From assembly GCF_001700505.1 (NCBI RefSeq), contig NZ_MAPV01000114.1, positions 1 through 64,000 of the forward strand: 64,000 nt of DNA, read 5' to 3'. The position numbers and the translations under genes are program-made. Source of the DNA: Streptomyces mutomycini (lineage in GTDB: Bacteria > Actinomycetota > Actinomycetes > Streptomycetales > Streptomycetaceae). Shown in pieces: positions 1 to 7,127 of this stretch. Position 1 is the first letter of the stretch. Each line of letters starts with the position of its first letter. The notes beneath the pieces were generated by a model. That model made no database searches, was not told where the DNA came from, and was given only the letters and a program-made list of their open reading frames with translations.

Positions 1-2651
1 TACGGGGGCTCCTCTTCGTACCGGGGCTCGTCGTCGTACGGGGGCTCCTCTTCGTGCCGGGGCTCCTCGTCGTACGGCGGCCCGTGCGGAACCGCGTGCG
101 TGGGCACCGATTCGTACGCGTCCGGCGCCGGCGTGGCCGCCAGGGCCTCCAGGTGCGCCAGCACCGTGTCGCGCGCGGCGCGGCGGCGGGACATGGCGGT
201 GTCGTCGAGCGGGAGCGGCCAGGCCTGGTCGGCGTCCGTCTGCTGGAGCGCCGGGTTCTCCTCGTCCTCCTCGGGCTCATCCGCCCAGACCTCGATCTCG
301 CCGTACCCGGCCGCGCAGTGTTCGTACAGCGCGTCGAGGAAGGCGGACGGGCCGCGGGGCTTCTTCTGGGACGGCCCCCACCAGTGGCCGGAGCCGAGCA
401 GCAGGCTGCGGGGGCGGGTGAAGGTGACGTAGCCGAGGCGGAGCTCCTCGGTGTGCTGATGTCCCTTCATCTCCTCCTTGAACGCCTTGAGGCCCTTGGC
501 GTCGAAGGTGTCGAGGACGGGAAGCGTGGCCGCGTCGCCGCGCAGGGCGTGCGGGAGGACCTGGGGCTGGGAGGTCCACGAGTCCCGGGACTGCGTGCTG
601 GGGAACTGGCCGCCGACGAGGCCGGGGACGGCGACGACGTCCCATTCCAGGCCCTTGGACTTGTGGGCGGTGAGGACCTTCACGGTGTTCTCGCCGCCGG
701 GCAGGGCGTTGTCCAGGCCCTTCTCGTACTGGGCGGCGGTGCGCAGGAAGCCGAGGAAGGCGAGCAGGGACGCCTCCCCGTCCACGGCGGCGAACCCGGC
801 CGCGACGTCCAGGAAGTTGGCGAGGGTCTCACGGCGGCGTGCGGCCAGGGCGTGCGGCGACGCGGAGAGTTCCACTTCGAGGCCGGTCGTCGCCAGGACG
901 CGGTGCAGTACGTCCATGAGGGGGTCTGCCAGCGAGCGGCGGAGGTCGCGGAGCTCGGTGGCGAGGCGGGCGAAGCGGACGCGGGCCTCCGCGGAGAACG
1001 GCAGCTGGTCGTCCTCGGAGCCGCCCGACTCCAGGAAGGTGTCGAGGGCGTCGGCGAGCGAGATCACCTCGGCCGGGTCGATGCCCTCGACGGCCTCGGC
1101 CAGACGGAGGTCCGGGTCGGCACCGTCGTCACCGGGGGCGGAGCGGTGGACGAGGAGGCGCGCGCGGCGCCCGAGGAGGGCGAGGTCCCGGGGTCCGATG
1201 CGCCAGCGCGGTCCGGTGAGCAGCCGGACCAGGGAGGCGTTGGCCCCGGGGTCCTGCAGGACCTCGCAGACGGCGACGAGGTCGGCGACCTCGGGCAGGT
1301 GCAGCAGTCCGGAGAGGCCGACGACCTCGACCGGGACGTCCCGGGCGACGAGGGCGGCCTGGATGCGGGGGAAGTCCCCTGCGGTACGGCACAGGACGGC
1401 GATCTCCCCGGGCGGCGTACCGGTCCGTACGAGGTGGGCGAGCGAGTCGCCGAGCCAGTCGATCTCCTCGGCGTGGGTGCGCAGCAGGGCGCACCGGACC
1501 ATGCCGTCCCGCTCGGCTCCGGGTGCCGGCCGCAGTGCCTCGACCCCTTCGTGCATGGCGCGCAGGGGTTCGGCGAGGCCGTTGGCGAGGTGCAGGAGGC
1601 GGCCTCCGCTGCGGCGGTTCTCGCTGAGGGAGTAGCGGGTGGCCGGGGTGCCGTCGGCGTGCGGGAAGTGGTGCGGGAAGTCGTCCAGGTTGGCCACGGA
1701 GGCGCCGCGCCAGCCGTAGATCGCCTGGCAGGGGTCGCCGACAGCGGTGACGGCGTGACCCGCCGTGCCGTTCCCGCCGCCCCCTCCGAAGAGTGCGGCC
1801 AGCAGCAGCCGCTGGGCCACCGAGGTGTCCTGGTACTCGTCGAGCAGCACCACCCGGTATTCCTCGCGCAGGATGGCGCCGACCTCGGGCCGGGTGAGGG
1901 CCAGCTCCGCGGAGAGGGCGATCTGGTCGCCGAAGTCGAGGAGATCGCGGCTGCGCTTGGCCGCCCGGTAGCGCCGGGTCAGTTCGAGGAGTTCACGGCG
2001 GGCCCCGGCCGTCTCGGGGATCTTGCGCAGCTCGGCGTTGGTGAGCCGGGCCGTCTCCAGGGTCCGCAGGAGTCCGGTGTCGTGCTCGACGAGTTCCTCG
2101 GGGCGCACGAGGTGTTCGGCGAGCTCGGCGTCCAGCGCCAGCAGGTCGCTGACGAGGGTGGGGAAGGACCTGGTCAGCGACGGGTAGGGGCCGGGTGCCT
2201 CGCGCAGGACCCGGGCGGCGAGCTGGTAGCGGGTGGCGTCGGCGAGGAGCCGGGTGGTGGGTTCGAGGCCGATCCGCAGGCCGTGGTCGGTGAGGAGCCG
2301 GCCGGCGAAGGCGTGGTAGGTCGAGATGCTGGGTTCGCCCGGGGGGTTGTCCGGGTCGATGACGTCGGGGTCGGTGACCCCGGCCGCGACGAGGGCCTTG
2401 CGGACCCGCTCGGAGAGCTCACCGGCGGCCTTGTTCGTGAAGGTGAGGCCCAGGACCTGTTCCGGGGCGACCTGGCCGGTCCCGACCAGCCACACCACCC
2501 GGGCGGCCATCACCGTGGTCTTCCCCGAGCCGGCTCCGGCGACGATCACCTGCGGCGCGGGCGGCGCGGTGATGCAGGCCGTCTGCTCCGGGGTGAAGGG
2601 GATCCCGAGGAGCTCCTTGAGCTGTTCGGGATCGGTGATGGGGGAGGACAC
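1..2651 (-). CDS. adnB: AdnB-like ATP-dependent helicase-nuclease, 3' end cut by window edge
   Basis: UvrD/Rep superfamily 1A helicase, the partner subunit of the actinobacterial AdnAB motor-nuclease that unwinds and resects double-strand breaks in place of RecBCD. About 883 residues are visible. A Walker A motif (GAGSGKTT) lies near residues 35-42 and a Walker B/motif II (LLDEYQDT) near 266-275; a later AHKSKGLEWD motif is also visible. The start chosen is GTG at 2651, reading VSSPITDPEQ, which resembles the N-terminus of the upstream adnA product and sits 60 bp after adnA ends. The C-terminal RecB-type nuclease domain expected of AdnB lies outside the window. An acidic hexapeptide repeat (separate entry) is inserted at the visible C-terminal end. 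The pair adnA-adnB is probably one operon. Confidence 0.85.
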   Translation of the reverse strand, partial: MSSPITDPEQLKELLGIPFTPEQTACITAPPAPQVIVAGAGSGKTTVMAARVVWLVGTGQVAPEQVLGLTFTNKAAGELSERVRKALVAAGVTDPDVIDPDNPPGEPSISTYHAFAGRLLTDHGLRIGLEPTTRLLADATRYQLAARVLREAPGPYPSLTRSFPTLVSDLLALDAELAEHLVRPEELVEHDTGLLRTLETARLTNAELRKIPETAGARRELLELTRRYRAAKRSRDLLDFGDQIALSAELALTRPEVGAILREEYRVVLLDEYQDTSVAQRLLLAALFGGGGGNGTAGHAVTAVGDPCQAIYGWRGASVANLDDFPHHFPHADGTPATRYSLSENRRSGGRLLHLANGLAEPLRAMHEGVEALRPAPGAERDGMVRCALLRTHAEEIDWLGDSLAHLVRTGTPPGEIAVLCRTAGDFPRIQAALVARDVPVEVVGLSGLLHLPEVADLVAVCEVLQDPGANASLVRLLTGPRWRIGPRDLALLGRRARLLVHRSAPGDDGADPDLRLAEAVEGIDPAEVISLADALDTFLESGGSEDDQLPFSAEARVRFARLATELRDLRRSLADPLMDVLHRVLATTGLEVELSASPHALAARRRETLANFLDVAAGFAAVDGEASLLAFLGFLRTAAQYEKGLDNALPGGENTVKVLTAHKSKGLEWDVVAVPGLVGGQFPSTQSRDSWTSQPQVLPHALRGDAATLPVLDTFDAKGLKAFKEEMKGHQHTEELRLGYVTFTRPRSLLLGSGHWWGPSQKKPRGPSAFLDALYEHCAAGYGEIEVWADEPEEDEENPALQQTDADQAWPLPLDDTAMSRRRAARDTVLAHLEALAATPAPDAYESVPTHAVPHGPPYDEEPRHEEEPPYDDEPRYEEEPP
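3..80 (-). repeat. In-frame 18-bp tandem repeats encoding acidic hexapeptides in adnB
   Basis: Read on the minus strand this stretch encodes consecutive hexapeptides of the pattern PP/PR, then Y or H, then three acidic residues (PPYDEE, PRHEEE, PPYDDE, PRYEEE, PPY...). The unit is 18 bp and alternates as a 36-bp pair. The array runs off the left edge, so its length is unknown. It lies about 860 residues into AdnB, after the helicase motifs, and is not part of any helicase motif. Confidence 0.85.
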
Positions 2652-2711
2652 TCCGGAAAGGCTAACCGGACGCACCGACAACGCCGTCCCGCGCGGATCC
2701 GGCCGGGGCGG

Positions 2712-5700
2712 TCAGTCGATGATCTGGCGGCCTTCGGGCTGCGCGCTGCACGACGCCTTGAAGGTGCAGTGGGTGCAGTGCTGGCCGGTCGTGGGGGTGA
2801 ACCGTTCGTCCAGGACCTTTCCGGCCGCCGTGGCGAGCAGGTCGGAGACCCATTCCCCGGAGAGTGGTTCCTGCGCCTGCACCTTGGGGAGTGCGTCGCC
2901 GCCCTCCTTCTTCGGGGCGGGCTGGCGCAGCTGGACGAGTTCCGCGCCGCCGGGGGCGGGGCGGCGGCCGTCGAAGACCTCGTCCACGGCGCCCTCCCGG
3001 ACCGCGAGCTGGTAGACGGCGAGCTGGGGGTGGGAGGCCACCTCGCCCCTGGTCGGCGCTCCCTTGCCGGTCTTGAAGTCGACGACGTACGCCCTGCCCT
3101 CGGTGTCCTGTTCGACCCGGTCCATGGAGCCCCGGATGCGTACCGCGTACTCGCCGGCTTCGAGGGTGACGTCGAAGTCGTGCTCGCTGGCGGTGGGGGT
3201 GCGGCCCGCGCGGTCCATGACGTGCCAGCTCAGGAAGCGTTCCAGGGCGGCGCGTGCCTGGCCCTTCTCCTGCTGGGATTTCCAGGGCGCGTCGAAGACC
3301 AGGCCGTCCCACACGGAGTCCAGGCGCTCCATCAGGACGTCCAGGTCGGCGGCGGTACGCCCGGAGGCCACCTCGTCGGCGAGGACATGGACCACGTTGC
3401 CGAAGCCCTGGGCCGCGGTCGCCGGGGCATCGGCCTTCACCTCGCGGCCCAGGAACCACTGGAGGGCGCAGGTGTTGGCGAGCTGGTCGAGCGCACTGCC
3501 GGAGAGCGCGACGGGGCGGTCCCGGTCACGCAGCGGGACCTCGGAGCGCGTCGGCTCGTTCAGCCCCCACCAGCGGTGGGGGTGTGCTGCCGGCACCAGT
3601 GGCCGGCCCTCGTCGTCGGTCAGCGCCGCGAGCCGGGCGAGCCGGCGGGCGGCCGCGTCGCGCAGGACGTCCGAGGCTGCCGGGTCGACCGTCGTGGCCC
3701 GGAGTTCGGCGACGAGCGCGGCGACAGCGAGCGGGCGGCGGGGACGGCCTGTGACGTCACGGGGTTCGACCCCGAGCTCGGTGAGGAAGCGGGAGGGCTG
3801 GTCGCCGTCGTCGGCGGGAGCCTTGACAGCGGTGACGATCAGGCGTTCACGGGCCCGGGTCGCGGCCACGTAGAACAGGCGGCGCTCCTCGGCCAGGAGC
3901 GCCCCCGGGGTGAGCGGTTCCGCCAGGCCGTCCCGCCCGATGCGGTCCGCCTCCAGGAGCGATCCCCGGCGGCGCAGGTCGGGCCAGAGACCCTCCTGCA
4001 CCCCGGCGACGACCACCAGGCGCCACTCCAGACCCTTGGACCGGTGTGCGGTCATCAGGCGTACGGCGTCGGGGCGCACCGCACGGCGGGACAGGGTGTC
4101 TGCGGCGATGTCCTGGGCGTCGACCTCCTCCAGGAAGTTGAGCGCTCCGCGTCCCCCGGTGCGCTCCTCGGCCCGTGCCGCGGTGTCGAAGAGGGCGCAC
4201 ACGGCGTCGAGGTCGCGGTCGGCGTTCCGCCCGCCCGCACCGCCGCGCAGTGCCGCCCGCTCCAGCCGGCCGGGCCAGGGGGTGCCGTTCCACAGGACCC
4301 ACAGGGCCTCTTCGGCGGTGCCGCCGCCCTCCAGGAGTTCGCGGGCCGTGCGCAGGAGCGCGCCGAGCCGCTGGGCGCCGTGGGCGTACGCCGGGTCGTG
4401 CGTGACCAGGCGTTCGGGCTCGGCCAGTGCCCTGGCCAGCAGATCCCCGGACGGCGGCGGTACGCGGTTCCCGGCGGCCCGCTCCTCGTCGCGCAGGGCA
4501 CGGCCGAGACGGCGCAGGTCCGCGGCGTCCATGGAGCCGAGGGGGGACGCGAGGAGGGCGAGGGCGGTCTCGGTGTCGAGCCGGCCGGGCGCCGCCCCGC
4601 GCTTCCCGTCAGCGGCACGGTCCTGCGCGCCGCCGGTCTCCTCGGGCTCTCCGAGCTCCCCCGGCTCGCCGAGCTTCTCCAGGTCCTCGGGTTCCTCGGG
4701 CTCCGCGGGCTTCTCCTCCGGGCCGTCCCCGGGGAGGCCGTCCTCGGCCACGGCGGGCCGCAGCGCTGCCGTGGCGACGGTGCGCAGGGCGGTCAGGAGC
4801 GGCGCGACCGCCGGTTCGTGGCGCAGGGGGAGATCGTCGCCGTCGATCTCCAGGGGGACGCCGGCGGAGGTGAGCGCCCGGCGCACGGCGGGGATCGAAC
4901 GACCGCCGGCGCGCACGAGGACCGCCATGTCCCTCCAGGGCACGCCTTCCTCCAGGTGCGCGCGCCGGAGCAGATCGGCGATGTTGTCCAGCTCGGTGGA
5001 GGGCGTCGGATAGGTGTACGTCTCGACCTGCCCGCCTCCGCGCACGGCGGCAAGCTCACGGTGGGCGCGGACCTTGTCCGAGGGCAGGCGGGTGAGCGGC
5101 ATCCGGCGGGTGAGCCGTCGGGTGGCCTCCAGCAGCAGTGCGCCGGAGCGGCGCGAGGTGGTGAGGACTCCGACGGGGGCGGGCGCACCGTCGGAGCGGC
5201 GGAAGGTGTCCGGGAAGTCGAGGATGCCGTTCACATCGGCGCCCCGGAAGGTGTAGATCGACTGGTCGGGGTCGCCGAAGGCGATGAGCGTGCGGCCGCC
5301 GCCGCTGCCCGGCGCGGCGCTGCGCGGGTTCCCCGCCAGCGCGTGCAGCAGCCGCACCTGGGCGGGGTCCGTGTCCTGGTACTCGTCGACGAATACGGCG
5401 TCGTAGTTCCGGGCCAGTTCCGCCGCCACCTCGGGGCGCTCGGCGAGGAGGACCGCCCGGTGCACCAGTTCGGCGTAGTCGAGGACGCCCTGGGCGTCGA
5501 GGACGTCCAGGTACTCGGCGAGGAACTGGGCGGCGGCGCTCCAGTCCGGACGCCCGGTGCGGCGGGCGAACGCGGCCAGGGCGTCCGGGCCGAGACCCAG
5601 CTCACGGCTGCGGGCCAGCACCGCGCGGACCTCGTCCGCGAAGCCCCGGGTGGTCAGGCAGGCGCGCAGCTCGTCGGGCCAGCGGACATGGGCCAGCCCT

Positions 5701-6185
5701 GTCCGTTCCAGGCCGAGCTGGCCGGCCAGGAGTTCACGGACGGTGACGTCCTGCTCGGGTCCGGAGAGCAGGCGCAGCGGTTCGGCGAAGAGGTCGGCGT
5801 CCTGGTGGGCACGGACCAGGGCGTAGCAGTAGGAGTGGAACGTGGTGGCCTGCGGGCCCCGGGTGCCACCGAGCCGGGCCGCCATCCTGTCGCGCAGTTC
5901 GACCGCCGCTTTGCGGCTGAAGGTGAGGACGAGGATGCGTGCGGGGTCCGTCCCCCGGGCCACGCGTCGCGCGACCGCCTCCACCAGCGTCGTTGTCTTG
6001 CCGGTACCGGGCCCGGCGAGGACCAGCAGCGGGCCGTCCCGGTGCTCAACCACGGCGCGCTGCGCTGCGTCCAGGAGAGGAGGGTCCAACGAGCCAGGTG
6101 GTGTGCGCACCAGCCGGTACGCGCCCGGAGCCCGCCGCCGTGTCTGACGGTGCGGGCTGTTCCGGGTGGTGGAGGAGGAGCTCAC
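2712..6185 (-). CDS. adnA: AdnA-like ATP-dependent helicase-nuclease with Fe-S nuclease domain
   Basis: Large UvrD/Rep helicase fused to a RecB-family PD-(D/E)XK nuclease, the AdnA subunit of the AdnAB end-resection machine. Walker A (GPGTGKTTT) is near residues 57-65 and motif II (FVDEYQDTD) near 263. The nuclease motif VVDFKTGKG is near 1031, followed by a QLAVYQ motif. One upstream cysteine (NTCALQ, near 903) plus a HCTHC...C cluster near 1133-1146 fit the iron-sulfur staple of AddB/AdnAB-type nucleases. The start is GTG 6185 (VSSSSTTRN), 17 codons inside the longest frame, because it matches the adnB N-terminus; the longer start at 6236 is possible. A Glu/Pro/Gly-rich low-complexity insert lies near residues 480-530. 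It is followed directly by adnB. Confidence 0.85.
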   Translation of the reverse strand: MSSSSTTRNSPHRQTRRRAPGAYRLVRTPPGSLDPPLLDAAQRAVVEHRDGPLLVLAGPGTGKTTTLVEAVARRVARGTDPARILVLTFSRKAAVELRDRMAARLGGTRGPQATTFHSYCYALVRAHQDADLFAEPLRLLSGPEQDVTVRELLAGQLGLERTGLAHVRWPDELRACLTTRGFADEVRAVLARSRELGLGPDALAAFARRTGRPDWSAAAQFLAEYLDVLDAQGVLDYAELVHRAVLLAERPEVAAELARNYDAVFVDEYQDTDPAQVRLLHALAGNPRSAAPGSGGGRTLIAFGDPDQSIYTFRGADVNGILDFPDTFRRSDGAPAPVGVLTTSRRSGALLLEATRRLTRRMPLTRLPSDKVRAHRELAAVRGGGQVETYTYPTPSTELDNIADLLRRAHLEEGVPWRDMAVLVRAGGRSIPAVRRALTSAGVPLEIDGDDLPLRHEPAVAPLLTALRTVATAALRPAVAEDGLPGDGPEEKPAEPEEPEDLEKLGEPGELGEPEETGGAQDRAADGKRGAAPGRLDTETALALLASPLGSMDAADLRRLGRALRDEERAAGNRVPPPSGDLLARALAEPERLVTHDPAYAHGAQRLGALLRTARELLEGGGTAEEALWVLWNGTPWPGRLERAALRGGAGGRNADRDLDAVCALFDTAARAEERTGGRGALNFLEEVDAQDIAADTLSRRAVRPDAVRLMTAHRSKGLEWRLVVVAGVQEGLWPDLRRRGSLLEADRIGRDGLAEPLTPGALLAEERRLFYVAATRARERLIVTAVKAPADDGDQPSRFLTELGVEPRDVTGRPRRPLAVAALVAELRATTVDPAASDVLRDAAARRLARLAALTDDEGRPLVPAAHPHRWWGLNEPTRSEVPLRDRDRPVALSGSALDQLANTCALQWFLGREVKADAPATAAQGFGNVVHVLADEVASGRTAADLDVLMERLDSVWDGLVFDAPWKSQQEKGQARAALERFLSWHVMDRAGRTPTASEHDFDVTLEAGEYAVRIRGSMDRVEQDTEGRAYVVDFKTGKGAPTRGEVASHPQLAVYQLAVREGAVDEVFDGRRPAPGGAELVQLRQPAPKKEGGDALPKVQAQEPLSGEWVSDLLATAAGKVLDERFTPTTGQHCTHCTFKASCSAQPEGRQIID

Positions 6186-6500
6186 GTGGATCGCCGGTCC
6201 TGGTGGGAGTACTCGGTCTGTGCGGTGGCCGGCCACGGGTTGCGGCCCGGGTCGGTGCCCGCCGGTGGCGGACGGGGCCGGGGCCCGGTGAGGACGGCCC
6301 GGTCATGAAGGAGACGGATGAGGGAGCGGAACGTGCCGCGTGCGGACGACGCTACGCCAGCGGCGGGGCGGACATCGGGCGGCCGGCACCGCGATCCGCG
6401 TGTTCGGCCGAGTCCCCCGTCACACGTGGTGCCCGGCGGGCCGGTGCGTCCCGCTCACCGGCCCGGTGCCCGTCCTGGCGGGGCACGATGGCGGAAGCTG
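6186..6500. other. Intergenic region upstream of adnA
   Basis: No gene is supported here. It holds the terminator-like hairpin of the upstream gene (6437-6465) and must carry the adnA promoter on the minus strand, but no convincing -35/-10 pair was recognised. The open frames that cross it are antisense or out-of-frame shadows of adnA and its neighbour. Confidence 0.6.
6437..6465 (-). terminator. Hairpin downstream of the alkyltransferase-like gene
   Basis: A perfect 10-bp inverted repeat (CGGGCCGGTG / CACCGGCCCG) with a 9-nt loop begins 35 nt past the stop codon of the minus-strand gene. There is no T tract, as is common for Streptomyces terminators. Confidence 0.5.
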
Positions 6501-6911
6501 TCAGATGTGAGTTTCGTCGCCCGGACCACCGGTCACGCCGTCCCATCTGGCGCGCTTCATGTCGAGGCGCGGAACGTGCCCGTCCGCGTCGCGCGGGGCC
6601 ACGCGCAGCGGCGTGCCCTCCTCGCGGTAGTGGCCGAGGGCCCGCAGCTCATGGCCCGGCAGCAGTGCCCCGTCGGCGCGCACCACACGCCACCAGGGCG
6701 CCGCGGAGCCGTACAGCGCCATCACGCGGCCGACCTGCCTCGGCCCGCCGTCACCGAGCCATTCCGCCACGTCGCCGTACGTCATGACACGGCCGGGTGG
6801 GATCAGGTCCGCCACGTCCAGGACCCGCTCGGCGTAGACGGGCAGCTCGGCAGGAACGGGGCTCGGGGGCGTCGCCCCGGCCGGAGAGCCGCTCGTCCGG
6901 TTTTCGCTCAT
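6501..6911 (-). CDS. Alkyltransferase-like (ATL) DNA repair protein
   Basis: A protein of 136 residues of the MGMT C-terminal-domain family. These winged-helix proteins bind O6-alkylguanine. In true methyltransferases the acceptor motif is PCHRV; here the equivalent sequence is PWWRVV (near residues 74-80), so the acceptor cysteine is replaced by tryptophan. That is the hallmark of ATL proteins, which flag lesions for nucleotide excision repair rather than reversing them. The GRVMTYGDVA segment is the family's DNA-binding entry helix. Start ATG 6911 is chosen; an ATG at 6920 is an alternative. The association with adnAB matches the Mycobacterium locus as remembered (Rv3204 beside Rv3202c). 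Probably monocistronic. Confidence 0.85.
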   Translation of the reverse strand: MSENRTSGSPAGATPPSPVPAELPVYAERVLDVADLIPPGRVMTYGDVAEWLGDGGPRQVGRVMALYGSAAPWWRVVRADGALLPGHELRALGHYREEGTPLRVAPRDADGHVPRLDMKRARWDGVTGGPGDETHI

Positions 6912-7127
6912 CCGTCCCATCCTGCCGTATGCCACCGACAATCGGCTGTGCACGGTCTCGTCCTGGTCACACGCCGTGCGCCCGCGGGCGCAGCAGCGTA
7001 TGTTGCCCTTCGCGCCCGCGCAATGCACCCTGATGCCCCCCTCTGTCTGCAGGCCGTGCCACCATCGTGCGGGCGGTGACAGGTGATACGAGAACACGAC
7101 GATTCGTCAGAGGTTAAGGAGCAGGGC

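Noticed and set aside
54-6308. 2084-residue plus-strand open frame
   Set aside because: It is the antisense shadow of adnA and adnB. Its composition is Gly/Arg/Val-rich and it lacks any known motif, while the minus strand has intact helicase motifs.
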